From contig OX485809.1 of NCBI GenBank assembly GCA_950295325.1, positions 40,639,081 through 40,703,080 on the forward strand: a DNA stretch of 64,000 bases, in the 5' to 3' direction. The position numbers and the translations under genes were made by a program. Under the pieces are notes generated by a model. The model ran no database searches. It had not been told where the DNA came from and saw only the letters and a list, made by a program, of their open reading frames with translations. The stretch comes from Polytrichum commune. Its lineage: Eukaryota > Streptophyta > Polytrichopsida > Polytrichales > Polytrichaceae. Every line of letters starts with the position of its first letter. Position 1 is the first letter of the stretch. Shown piece after piece: positions 1 through 12,330 of the stretch.

Positions 1-3000
1 AATCTTAATGATCTGCAGTTACTAATTGGATGAGACAATTCCAAAACTAAGCCAATGGCTAAAAATCTATGTGGAGTTTGCAAGTGACCACAATGTGTGA
101 TTGAAGTATGGGCCACACTAGGAGCACGCCCGACACATAAGGTAACTCAATTTGATTCCTAGTGGTCACATTCCCATCACATTGTTTGCATCACTTTCAT
201 TGGGATTTTTTTTGGTACCACCCAAGGCAATATTTATAAATGAAAGTCTAACAACTGCCCAACCTCACATTTCTTCAATTTACAAAAACTAATAGTGTGG
301 TCTAGGAGGGATGAAGGCACAACTCTACATCCACTACACTATCTAAAATACATGGTCCTTAGATGGGGCCAAGGATATGTGGCATCCATGTAGCACCGTG
401 TGAGTTGAAGGTAAAAACATTGGGAATCCCTTACAACTGGAGACCTTTCACTATAAAGGTGATATTAAAATTAGCTTTAGGGACCCTGGATTAATCAAGC
501 GAGTTTCACCTGACCGATATGAATCAACCACACACCTATAAATATTTGTTATTTTATTTGACCCTTAACATGGTGCCTAAGTCCTAAGCCCTGGGAGGAG
601 CAATAACTTCAGATAGATATTTTTTGTGCACGTGCACATGTCCAAGTCTAGCTTCAAATACATACATACATATATACATACATATTATTATTTGAAATTG
701 AGTGATATCATCTATGAACATCTATGAGCAAAGCTTTCCCAACATTGACATAAGATATTCATCTCGGCTACACACACAACAAGGTCAATTGCATATCACT
801 CATGTAGATTCGTCAATCATATGAACAATGGAATGCGTTCGTGAACCACGTTGAAGGCGTCAAGTAGTTGAGGGAGACCGTTATGATTCACATTATGATG
901 GAAGTCTCAATCCATGAATTATTGCCATTGTGATTTTTATATAATAGATCTAGAACCATGGGTGTCCTATGTATCAAGTTTGAGTAAAACTGAACAAATT
1001 TCAAAAATTTGAGCTTTCTATTTGACCCTTGAATATGTCAATACGCTTGTGTTATATGTGATTTAATGGGAGATATGTAACCCTCAATTATTATTTGAGT
1101 GTTTTGATGCCTAATATGAATTGCATAAACATGAAATCCCTCTTGAGAAGAGAGTGGATTTTCTCTATCTTGTAATATGGCGAAGGACCATAGCCTAATT
1201 GAAATCTTTGGGGTGTGAACCCTTGTTGTCTTGTGAGATTATCTTCTCCGAGTGGTAGTTAAGTGACAAAACATCTTGGTGTTTTGTGTGACCAATTGTC
1301 TTGACTTAGAAAGAGAGGGAAAGGGAGTAAATAAATCATATTTAGGAATACGGTTATGGTATAAATGTACCTACATGGTGTGAAGCCCTTGAATGAACAA
1401 AGAGAAGTTGATGGTTAATATTTGAGTTTTGATGAATGATCTTGTATGAATCATGGGCCATCTGCTTGTTTCCCAAAGTGAATAGCTTATGTTGTCAAAA
1501 CGGTTAGTGCATGAGCTTGAAGTAGAATTCTCAGGTGTAAAGCACGTTATTTAATAGGAGTAATTACTGAAGTGTGACTTGTGTGCGGCATAAATAAATA
1601 AAATAAAAGTAACGCCAGAGTTTGGATACACCAACGTGAATGGGAGCCTGTTCCTCTATGCCATGTTCATGTTTGATCAAGCGTCACCGTAAGGGTACTT
1701 CCATTAGTTTTTAGAAAAATCGTTACCCCTAATCTCTAGGGGGATATATGGGGGGTTGTTTGTTGTTTAGCTTCATTTTGTTTAATATCAAGTATGTAAG
1801 GTATTCAATGACGAGGCAAAGAACCGGATGCATAGTCTAACCATTGACAATTGAAGAGGTGAGATTTTGGTACCAGTTACGTACAGTGTGACAACAATTG
1901 GTGAGCAAAAATGTGTGGAAGACATTGTTGTTGGCCAACCAATCAGGAGGACTCATGGCCGATAAGAGTTGACTATTGCCGCTTTCACATTACGAATGAA
2001 TGAATGAAAAAAATGAATTAAAGAAAATGAATTTGAAGTTGCTCAATGAATTAAGAAAATAATTGAAATCAAGTGGAAACCTAAGAGAAGATCAATTGTC
2101 ACAAAGAGCAAGTAATAAGATTTTAAGAATTGGTTCATGAATCACACTTGGACCAATTAATGAATTGGATTATTAAGGGGACTATTTCATACCATTGTCC
2201 AAGGCCATAGTTTGGATTATTGCCCCAACTACATATTATTTAATTATTTTAGGATCGCTTGTGAATTGTGATCAAAATCATCTAAAAGTCAAGGAACGAA
2301 CATTGTTTTGGAACCTACCTAACTTGTTGTAGACAAAAGTTATGGAATCTTACGGATGGATGTCCTTTAGTTGGTCCTGGTAAGGACAATGGCCGGATGG
2401 ATTTATTAAATAAAAGATAAGATTAATTAATTTAGTAACTGGCAGGGTTTTCACTACAATATTTCATGATCCATTCAATTATCACTTAATTAAAGTAGGA
2501 TTGTGGTTCATATTGGGGCGCCCTTGGCCCTAATTATATGACGATACTTGCACTCAAAAGACAATTGATGAGATAAGACTCCTTGCATTGAAAAATACGA
2601 TATAGCGAGTCGTTACTACTAGATTATGGTTGGCTATAAGGGAAAGACTGTACAATTGTATATATTGTATTGAATGACCCTTGTAATCTACCTTTTAATT
2701 TCACATTACCCCATAAAATTCATCTATAACCAATCCAATACAAGTATTCGTACCCGATTCTTACGTAAAACTCATTGTGACTTATCAATAAACCTAATAG
2801 TGACACCTAGAACCCCAAACTGACACTTATTCAACCTTCCTTGTGTGATTTGTTCAATTGAACCCAAAATAAAACCTATCTACACTAATAAAGGGTATAA
2901 CATATTGAACGGTAAGTTATTACAAAACAACAACAACTATGTCACTTTGATATCAATGTCTAACCAATGAAAATTAAATTTTAATGGGTTATAAAGCATA

Positions 3001-4497
3001 TTAAGCAATGACTATGGGGCATTTGTCGCAAACACAACAATCAATATCAATAAATGAAGTTAATTTGAAACTTGTAAAAAATGATCACCATAGGGACAAC
3101 TAACCCTATTTACATGTTACTCGACCATGGTCCAGTTGTAATTTCTCTTGTTTAATGTTATTTCCTACCCTATATCAAGGGGACTCTTGAACATGATAGG
3201 GTCAACGAACTCAAATTCATGTCGGTGTTTATTGATGTTTGACTTTTTCTTCTTCTTTTTTCTTGATCACCCCAATTTTGATGAATGACATCATTATTAA
3301 TATCATCATGGATTAGAGATTAAAATATTCATAAAGTTGTGTGGACCGGTGCTACCTATATTGCAATGATCGTGATCGAAGATTCCCAACCTTTTGGCTC
3401 GCTTTGCATTCGATGAGAATGTATGTCACAACTAGATGTAACTTGTAGTATCAAACTTCTCCTTAGAATAGAGCCCCATGTGGTCCACCTATGACTCATA
3501 GTACGTGGTCCGGAGGAACATCATTCCAATCGAGGTTTGACTAATAGGGAATGTGTCAAAGGAGGAGGCATGGGGCTCACCCTTGACACCGGCATGGATG
3601 ACAACGGAACCAAGTTGGACATAAGGTATGTGGGTGTTCTTTGGGTTGTCGTTTTTCGTGTTCTCCAACTTCTAGCGATTAAATTTACACAACAAAACTC
3701 GTGTTGCATCAACGAATTTACAATGAAACATTTGCAAAAACTGGATTGAAAATCGGACTTCCCTTGATTTAGGTATGGTTATTAGAAGTGCATGTTTGCT
3801 GATTTCTTAACTGGATACATAAGTTCTCCCAACTGTGCTCACTATTGAGTGTAAAGTAGTTACTGATATTTGAAGGCGTTGTCCAATCTCTTTTAAACAC
3901 GTGTCTTCATAATGTTTACTTTGTGATCCTCACTGAACCACATACCAATCAAATCTAGAGATCCGATTAAGAAAATGAGCCACTTAAGACCCATCTAACT
4001 TCCTACAAATACATCCTCACCGGGCTCTCTACTAACTATAGGCCAAGCATCTTAAAATTTACCGCTTATGAGGTTACAAGCAATTTACTTTTGAGGGTAT
4101 GATATTGAACGCCAACTTCCATGTCGACATTCTTTTCACATTATGTGCTTTCAATTATCTCTTGGTTACCATTTTAGGCAATTTTGACATGTAGAAAAAA
4201 ATATCACTAGCATTGTTGGAAGATGATGTCTAGTGTAAATTTCTAAGGTTGCAAAACATTTTTCCTCGAAGTGAATTCACTGTATCAAAGGACAACTACC
4301 ATAGTCCTGGTTGGTTTCAACATTCATTAGAAAACTTTAAGATTAGTTGAAGTTTATGAGAGTATTTTTTTTGGTCAAAGAAATGAAAAAAATGATAGGA
4401 CACTCAATTTACTGCAATGGAATCTTAATAATAAACAAATTATTTGACGAAAGATTTGTAGAACCGTACTAGGACTACGGTTTCAGGTTGTAGTTAA
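1..4497. other. AT-rich intergenic DNA, no gene
   Basis: No reading frame here looks protein-coding; the longest open frames are about 60-80 codons, without recognisable motifs or plausible splice partners. The first 80 bases resemble about 8,590-8,680, where phrases such as gatgagacaattcc recur, so this is dispersed repeat DNA. Around 3,780-3,990 there is a second dispersed repeat, with diverged copies near 32,900-33,090, 40,720-40,920 and 42,690-42,860 (the last inverted). I see no RNA gene. Confidence 0.6.
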
Positions 4498-4878
4498 CTA
4501 CACTAGAGTTGCTATTTAATGTCACCAATTTTGATTTGTCTTGCTCAATACTAATTGTAAACTGTGGTATAGTTTCACCAACACTAAATGTTAACCCCAC
4601 ATTATTTGTCATTCCATGTAAAGTTTTAGGGGGGATGATAGATTTACAGTGTTGTAATAACTGTCACTTACAGAGTGGTTTTCCATCCAAATTTCAATCA
4701 TCCATGACAATATTCCATCACAAGTTGCTGACAAGAGAAGGTGGGGTTTAGGCCAATGGATGAACTCATCCATCATCCATGATAGTATTCGTTCACTTAT
4801 TCATAAGAAGTATCATTTGAAAAAGTTACCATAGTGACACTTGATACCACATGACACTAAATATCATATTTAGTGCAG
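4498..4878 (+). mobile_element. MITE, family C, copy 1 (about 381 bp)
   Basis: Non-coding inverted-repeat element. It begins with a variant of CTACACTAAATATNATATTTAGTGTCA and ends with its reverse complement. The interior matches two other copies in this window (42,108-42,506 and 48,585-48,964) along its whole length. The left terminal repeat of this copy is the most decayed (CTACACTAGAG). No transposase is encoded, so it would have moved using proteins from elsewhere. The superfamily is not certain because I could not define a clean target duplication. Confidence 0.7.
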
Positions 4879-4950
4879 TTCAAGAAGTAAATATAAGACT
4901 TATGCGTGAATCTTAGATATCATGAAACTATATACATGTGGTTCTATTAG

Positions 4951-5044
4951 GGCTGGGGCGAACCAATCCGTACACTGGTTCCTTGGAGGCAAGGGTTTGG
5001 GCATCCAAGAAGGAGCGAGTGTATGGGTTGGTTCGCCCAAATCA
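4951..5044 (+). mobile_element. 94-bp palindromic MITE, family A, copy 1, with 9-bp target duplication
   Basis: A very short element whose two ends are inverted copies built around GGGCGAACCAACCCATACAC. It is flanked by exact 9-bp direct repeats, TTCTATTAG, at 4942-4950 and 5045-5053. Two more copies are at 32,337-32,429 (opposite orientation) and 44,343-44,436. Duplications of 9-10 bp are typical of Mutator-like transposases, so a MULE-mobilised MITE is the best inference. At 94 bp it has no room for coding sequence and is mostly stem. Confidence 0.8.
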
Positions 5045-5053
5045 TTCTATTAG

Positions 5054-8000
5054 CAGACTCTATAATAGAAATGACACAATCTAGTCTTAGATGTGAAGAG
5101 CATATCTTGTATGAATGCGTTTGCTTTGCATGTACATTCAATGTCTAATAAATGAGAAATACACACATAGAGTGACTGCTTCATCCCATTGCTCTTCAAA
5201 GTATATATATTTAGGGTTTCCATCACACTCTCGTAGAAGGCTTCAATTTCTACTCTCCCAAATTACTTATGTTACATCCTGCATGTATCAACATTGCAAA
5301 CAATACTCTCAAAATCCATTAATTTTGGACAATTCATTTTTGTTCATATTTACCTGAATTCCAAGTAGTGAAGTCACTTCAATGGTGTAAATGTCAAAAT
5401 AATATCCATTCAAAAAAATAAAAACATTGGAAAGAACCCATCACATTTTTTTGAATTTTTGAATTTTGGCTTAGAGCTCATGAAAATCATTGTTTAAAAA
5501 TAAACACCCAACTCATTGACCAATAGGAATAAGCATAATTCATGCTCATATTTTGTATCCGAACCACGTCTATTTCAAGTGACTCATGACCACTTTACAC
5601 TAGAGAGTGGGGGCCCTCAACATGTGACATACAAATTATGTGATTGGTTGAGAAACTGGAGACGGTCCAAGTTCACTTATATAGGACCTTGACCCGACCT
5701 TCAAAGCTTGAGGGACTAGAGAAATTTGAATGGGTGAAAATCTACAAGGCATCCTACATAACTACATAACAACAAGTAGAAAACATTTCATGGTCTAGTG
5801 GATATCATAAAAAAGAAGTAGGTACAACGCAAACTAGGGGCTATAACAATCAAATAAACATCCATGGGCTCCTAGAAATTTTTTATTGCCATAATGGAAA
5901 TGTGAACCCAAGCATAGGTTACGGTCCCTCAACACGGCCTACTTTACTTTACACTAAGGCTGAAGGCCCATCAGTTCAAAAAAATGGATTTTAATTTCCC
6001 ACGGTATGACTTTTGAATGGTTTTGAAGGGCCCTCAGATATTCATGGTCAAGGCACTTGGTTTGTGGTGTAAAGAGGCCCTCAACCTCAATATTTCAAAT
6101 ATATCTTGTTCTGTGAGAATAGTTCCATAGATAATGCCTGCAATATTGGTTGCAAGATACTTAGGTAGCTTGCGGTAAGAAGTTCTTGGGGAAATTTCTC
6201 ATTCATTTCCTCTCAATCACAACCTATCCACTTTGTGGTCTACGGAGGGTTCATTTAATTCCGAAAAGTCCGAGAGAATGTCAAACTCAAATATATTTGT
6301 CTGAGTAAGAGATGTGGTCACTCCTTTAAAAAATGCCAAGGTTTGTCATCCTTCACCAAGGAGATTCTTGAGCAGGGTAGGGCCAACATGCTCAAATTCA
6401 CGCCGGATTGCCCAATGTTGGTTCTTCTTCTTCTGTTGCTAAGGTGTGTTGTAAAGGACAGATACCAAAAAGAAGACATGTGTCATGATAAGGTTGGACA
6501 AGGTAGATGGATTGAAATGTGTGTGTGTGTGTGTGTGTGTGTTTGGTTAGCTCACTTCTTGTAGGATATGAAACACATGCTTAAGGTAGATAGATGGAAA
6601 ATGGTAATTAAAATTGATTCGGCTAGAAAGAGTGGCTTGACACATTTTTTAGAGATGGAGTACATGATTTAGTGATGAGGAATGCAAGTTGTTTCATAAT
6701 TTTATTCCATGTGGATAATTAATTACATTTTCCCAAAGAGGCCAAGTAAGTCAAACCCCTACTTGTATAGTAGAGTCTCCTTAATTTGAGCATTAAAATA
6801 TCCTACTCTGCAATATGAATGCACACAAAATTGTTAACTCAATGGCACCTAAAAGTGGTCGCAAGTGGTGTGAAATAACACCTATCCGGCCAATCACTGC
6901 ATCCCACCTATTATTGCATCTTTTTTCAGGCTACCACTTTTACAAACATCCATCTTGGGTTCACACAAGAATCATTCTACCTCTAGTCTAGTGCTCCAAT
7001 AGTGGTCATTCATCATTTTTTCGGTTTTCTACCTTACTACAAGAAGGTTGGCAAATCCAAATCGAGGTCGTAGTCACTTTCCTCAAGATTTTTAGAGCTC
7101 ATATGAATATCTTTTTCATGATCACATTGAAGCACAATAGAACTAAAGATCAGATAGTAAAAGAAAATATACATACACAAATGCATATGAACAATGCTTG
7201 GAGTGAGATGATGACCTCCACCCCTTGCCTGGTCCTTTATTGTACATTTCCTTCTTGGTTCATACAATGCATATGGGACATCTCAACTCCCACTTCCCAC
7301 AAACCATTTGGGTTTACTCAAACCTTATTCATTCTTACACCTCTAACAATCACAATCCTCGGACTACGAGCATCTAATGCTCTATCTTGAACACAATCTA
7401 ATCTTCTATGCCAACATATCAAAGTGAAGATTATCTTGCTCATTAAATGGTCAAATAGGTCCCTTCAAGTTTGTTGACTATTCGAATGTAGGTGTCCAAT
7501 TAAGATAAGTAATGGAATTAGGCACGTCAATCTTATTGTAGAGGGCACCCTTTTGGCACTCTATTTCATCAATATTGGAGTTAAAATATAGTTTCCACAT
7601 GGGATTCAAGTGGGTCTTAACCAATGCAAGAAGAACACTTGCCAAAGATTTAGGGGGATTTAAAAATAAAATAAAATTTGGTCATAATGGAGAGCTCTTT
7701 ATAATATGTGTTGTGTCAAGATGCACGCCATAATAATGTTTTCCACCAAGTAGTGCATACCCTCCAATCCAACAAACACACAAGATTTTACACCCTCACC
7801 AATGCACAATTGCAAAACTCAAAACCTCATGACAAAACAGTCTTGGAATGGTTGTTACCATGCACATGTACTATCACCCCATGCACATGTATGGCTTGCT
7901 TAAGACCAAATATCTTACATGTATTCGGTGCCCTCAACAACCCTTATCCCATCTCCGACAAATACCATATAATTCATATAATTTACATGTTGTCATGACA

Positions 8001-8315
8001 AATTCCATAACACAACCATTAGAGAAACATGCGACAAATACAACCCATTATTCCAAACACTTATAGTCGTAGGATGGATATTTAACCCCCTCATAATCAT
8101 CACCACTGGCATAAACGAAACTATACACAAACACTTGATTTTTGCACTAAAACACCTCAAATTACCACCATCCATAATTAAAAAGCTTATAAAACAAATA
8201 TACCAAATATCTATAAAATACCTTACATGCCTTATACTAAACAATATAGAACTAGAAAACAAACAAGCCCCCGTAGACTTGCCCTAGTTGTAATCACCCC
8301 CTCCCATGTTTTACA
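5054..8315. other. Intergenic DNA with dispersed repeats, no gene
   Basis: No convincing gene. The stretches near 7,040-7,110 and 7,430-7,500 recur in diverged form at 43,860-44,000 and 45,965-46,090, which marks a dispersed repeat. A (GT)n tract lies at 6519-6541. Open frames of up to 96 codons at 7.1-8.0 kb overlap one another in several frames and lack codon structure. Confidence 0.55.
6519..6541. repeat. (GT)n microsatellite
   Basis: About eleven uninterrupted GT dinucleotides, in intergenic sequence. Confidence 0.95.
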
Positions 8316-8700
8316 CTATGAGTCGGATGGAAGTAATCGTACCTTGAAGCTTGGTAAAATATGATCTCGGTTTGGAAGAATGGGCTCCCATTCACGTTGG
8401 TGCACAAGTCCAACACTGATGTTATTATTATTATTTTTGAATGCTAAGCCACATATGGACACCATTCTAAGCTCAATTATTAACACAACTGGAAGGGTTG
8501 ATGTGTTAGTCATTCTAAAAAACTCAGAACATCTTTCCTTCGATCTTTGATAACTTTTGCATCTCAACTCCGATTCTAAGAGTTGAAATGATGGTCTTTG
8601 TAATTCACAATCGCTAAGCAGATGAGACAATTCCTAATCCAATCCAATTGCCAAAATTGCATGTGGTATTGAAGTGCCCATGATAGGGTTGCCATATATG
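8316..8700. repeat. Dispersed repeat, diverged copies at window start and near 45.5 kb
   Basis: The text around 8,450-8,690 resembles 45,480-45,680 and, in part, bases 1-80. Shared phrases include the block around cacaattgggaaggtt-like sequence and a gatgagacaattcc or gatgagagtacc end. The segment near 8,370-8,410 is also a diverged inverted match to 1,620-1,660. It shows no coding potential and the element type is unknown. Confidence 0.45.
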
Positions 8701-10464
8701 TTATGTTACATGGATTTCAAACTACCCAAGTCAACCACCTTTGGTAAGCATAGTCAACGTTAAAATGCATTAACTCGTGAGCAACGTTTCAGATGATCTT
8801 TGATTAGTTGGTGACTAAGAGAGATTTTTTTTAAGATAAAATAAAGAGAGCATTGTCCATGGATGAGGGAATGTTCAGTAATTTGATGTGTCTTGAATAC
8901 AATGTGTAAATAATCAATATTGCAAGAAATTCTATACAGCATATGCCAACATGGGAGAGCTCTGGAAATGCAATTACATGGTGTACACATCGCAATTATA
9001 CCAGGATCTTAACGAACTGCAGTCTCAAACTTTTGTTATCCAGCACTTTGATTCCATACCAGCTTGTTAAGTGTCAAGCTTTGGCATTATTTTCTTCGTC
9101 TTCCTTAAGCTTTGAAAACCGTATTTATGATGAATATCTAGTGAGAAATTTTTGAAGTCCCATGGTCATTTTGATGGACGGTCTAATATTATAAAAATCA
9201 TGGATGTCCATGGATGTGAATGTGTCAGTAAGCTCAAGCAGGTGTGAAGAGGTTCTGCTGTAACTGGAAATACTTACAATGAGCAGATCAAGCAGATCTT
9301 ACGACTAATGCCACTGCTGTATCCACTTGAGAAAATACGTTTTTGGGAACTCAAACAACGGCGCTTGTTGTGCGGCATTGTAATGATGTTGTGGAGCTCT
9401 GTTTGAATCATCTGTTGTATGAAAGAGTGAAATATTGCCTGATGGGATTAAATAAGCTCAAATCACATTCTCTGCTCGAAAGGTCCACAAGTATACTTGC
9501 AAATGTCACTTGCCTCACTAAGGTATTCTCCGATAAGTGCTGCATACCAGTCTCCGAAACAGGATCTTTAAATTAGGTTTTAAATGAGCGGAGTCGATTT
9601 CCTGCATGTGATCGGATTGAGCCCCACATTCCATAACTTTGGGGTTGTTGAAAGGTACCAAAATCCTCGCACAACTCCCCTTTCCAATGACGAGTTTTGA
9701 GGGATGGCATATTAATGCCTCGTAATCTGCCAACCTCAACAATGCCCATTGCACAGATTTGACCTTCACAAGTCACTGCCATTCCTGATTAAATTTCTAT
9801 TTGATCTTCCGTATCTCAGTGACTCCATCCTCAGTTAAGTTATATGCATTTTGAGCCTAGTTTCAATTGTGGGTTTGGGTGCACCTCAAGCAGGGCTTAC
9901 TTCAATTAAGTAGCATTGAGTTGTCGGAGTCCTTGCCCATTCCCAGTTACTGTCATGTTTACAAGACATTTGTTTTGCAGTTTATGAACCTCATTATGTG
10001 TCTATTCCTTGGCCATTGAGCTTGACGCAGCAGTTAGTTAGAATGTAAAACAATTGTCAACACAAAATAGATGCATAAGAGACTCAAGCAGCCGAAGAAC
10101 CTAATCCTTGTAGTATTGAAGGAAAAACAGATGCTCAACATAAGTGTACGGTAGGCTTGCTTAAATCCAATGAAGCAATAACCTGGACACCCATATTTAT
10201 CTGCACCTATGTGGTTAGGTGTGGATTTAGGAACGGACACCTAAAAGACATCTGTGCAAAAGAGATTGGACTGAAATATTAATCAGTCTCCTGGTGAAGC
10301 AAGCATGAATGAAGAACCTCATTCACTCGCCCACATGCTACTGCCCTCTTTCAAAAGTAGGTTCTATATTGAAAATATGAAACCATAAATTAGAAGGAAT
10401 AGAACATTAAGTGCATGTGTGCATGAAGGTGTGTTTGGGGTTTTAAGAAGGTGGGTGAATGGGA
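8701..10464. other. Intergenic DNA, no supported gene
   Basis: Short open frames exist on both strands (for example 9343-9576 plus and 9518-9769 minus), but none has a motif I recognise and they overlap each other. Base composition is slightly less AT-rich than in the first 8 kb. I see no tRNA or rRNA gene here. Confidence 0.5.
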
Positions 10465-10570
10465 TAGGGACACCACTAAGTTGGTTAACTAGTTGGTTTG
10501 TGTTTGTGGTTCGCAATTCGGGCAGTCCGGGTTCGAAATCCTGAGAGACCCCCCGAAAGTTAGCTACCCC
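10465..10570 (+). repeat. tRNA-related SINE-like block
   Basis: A tRNA-like A-box region, agttggttaactagttgg, is followed about 50 bp later by a B-box-like gggttcgaaatcc, which carries one extra base relative to the consensus GGTTCGANTCC. The order and spacing are those of an RNA polymerase III promoter. The sequence does not fold as a complete tRNA cloverleaf, so a SINE head or decayed tRNA-derived repeat is more likely than a working tRNA gene. I could not locate a poly(A) tail or target duplication. Confidence 0.4.
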
Positions 10571-11564
10571 TTTACTGAGTCTATGAGCATTGAACGGCAT
10601 TTACCAACTACTTTCTCAGTGACCAAGTTTTGTTGGGAAGGTGGTGGTCTGTGGTTTTAGGTACTGTGCACTCGAATAGGTATTTGTGTGGGACGGGTCT
10701 TAGTTTCAAGCTTGCGTTTATTAAGGATTAGTGCTTAGAGTGATGGGATTGTCGTAGTGTTGCAATTCAGACTCATTTTTTAATTTGTGACCTACAGATA
10801 ATAAATTCCCTGCGCTATATTACTTCTATTTTTCTTTTTCTTTTTCTGGCCTTGCTGTTTTCAATTATTCGTCCCTACAATCAGACGCTTGGGAGATTTA
10901 TCTTCAGGTTGACACTGCTCCGTGTGCACAGAGCAGCGACACACACAGAAATGGCGGAAAGTCAGGGCTGACTTACATTCTGCTACTTCAGTCTGGGACA
11001 TCCTGCTTCATTTGCTCCACTGCCAAACGATTGAACTGCTAGTATGGCATGTTTCTCACCATCCAGGTGGCCGATTCCACAGGCATGCCAAGCACTGAGC
11101 CGTTGAATGTCCCATTCCATGTGGTGGGGGACACCGATCAAGGTAGCTCAATGCGCTACCCATGGGCACCACCGCCCACAACGGATCATTTTGCACTTTG
11201 GGGGTTCCATCATCACCTTTCCAGATTGGCGGCATCCTGGGTATAACACAGTTTTCCATGACAATGCTTTCAAATAAAAGAAAGAAAGAAAACGACTCCG
11301 GTGTTGCACTATCGGGAATGTTGATGTTGTTTCATTTTCGAGTTGGTCTACTCTATGTGTAATCCCGAAATGGACATTATGAAGAATTAGAGGATATCAA
11401 AAACTACTCTCTCTTTTTGAAGGTGAACATCTTGAACAGGTGTAGACAAGTTGGCCAACACCTGTCTCTTCCAAAGGGCAAACTTGGAGGTTTTCACATG
11501 GTTGGTTGAAAAATATCCGGTTCATCTAGATCCCCCGCTTCGATTGGGTGGACGATAGTTGGTA

Positions 11565-11682
11565 GGGTGCACCGGAATCAGGTGCGAGGTAGGTCACCCA
11601 ACCAAGTACTATTCCAGCCTTAGGCAGCATTACCTCAGGATTCCCAAGGGATCCGAGTTAAGGACTGGGGTTTAAGCTGCCC
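11565..11682 (-). pseudogene. 5S rRNA pseudogene (or 5S-derived SINE head)
   Basis: Read on the minus strand, this 118-bp block aligns end to end with plant 5S rRNA, which is about 120 bp. The 3' half is best preserved: the complement of ggtcacccaaccaagtacta corresponds to the conserved TAGTACTAGGATGGGTGACC region of 5S. The GGATCC near the middle is also kept. The 5' end and the internal control region are strongly diverged, and the 3' end is gggtgcac rather than the usual terminus. It is a single copy, not a tandem array, so it is not a working 5S cluster. Resemblance to plant 5S is from memory. Confidence 0.65.
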
Positions 11683-11771
11683 TTAATGCTTTCACATACT
11701 CTTTGTTACATGCATGAACATTTCTGCATGAATAACTCTAAATTTCTGTAACCAGAAAATGAGTTCCATTA

Positions 11772-12330
11772 ACAATCTAAACGATAACCTACACATAAAC
11801 AATATAAACAGATTGACTCAAGAAGAATCGCCAACAATATTGCAATGACTCCAAAAACAAGTCCAAGAATGAGTCCAGCCTGTGGAGGTGATGGTGGTGA
11901 TGGTGAAGGTGGAGGGAAGAACATTGGTGATGGTGGAGCAAGGTATGGGGAAGAAAGGGGAAATAACACAAGTGGTGACCGAGGGGATGGAGGTCCAGCA
12001 GCAGCTGAACACACTTGAATTTGGAGAATCATGCCTAGCCCATTGCAGTAAGCAGTGTTGGAGGGAATGAAGTAGGAGATCCCAGTTTGTGCAATGGAAG
12101 GAGTGATAATCCATTCCTTTGGTGTGCCACGATGATGGTGGTGCTACCACAAATGGAGATGTTTTGAAAATCAACTTTGCAGACATCGCCATCGCCAAGC
12201 GCATAATAGAATATTGCAGCACAAATTTAGAGATTGAAATCGATAAATGAACTTAATCTACATGAAATCCACTCATCACCAAAGAATACCCATGCATCGC
12301 ATGTGTGGATGGTCTCCCTGGTGGTGTGAT
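11772..12330 (-). pseudogene. Phytocyanin-like (early nodulin-like) gene fragment, frameshifted
   Basis: Phytocyanins are small extracellular blue-copper-type domains, often followed by a Pro-rich linker and a membrane anchor. On the minus strand, from about 12,235 to 12,130, one frame reads FYYALGDGDVCKVDFQNISI followed by C, like the middle of the fold. After a one-base frame change near 12,130, the next frame reads WIITPSIAQTGISYFIPSN, then a Cys, Gly and IQV strand, as in the C-terminal part (YYFI...C..G.K..V). This is followed by a Pro/Ser-rich stretch (PPSP and PPPSP repeats) and a strong membrane helix with a stop near 11,772. A possible upstream piece (AWVFFGDEW) lies near 12,290-12,330. 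I found no signal-peptide exon. The frame change and missing start favour a pseudogene, though an unrecognised intron could explain part of this. Confidence 0.5.

Noticed and set aside
10465-10570. Functional tRNA gene
   Set aside because: A- and B-box-like words are present, but the B box has an extra base and no cloverleaf with an acceptor stem can be drawn.
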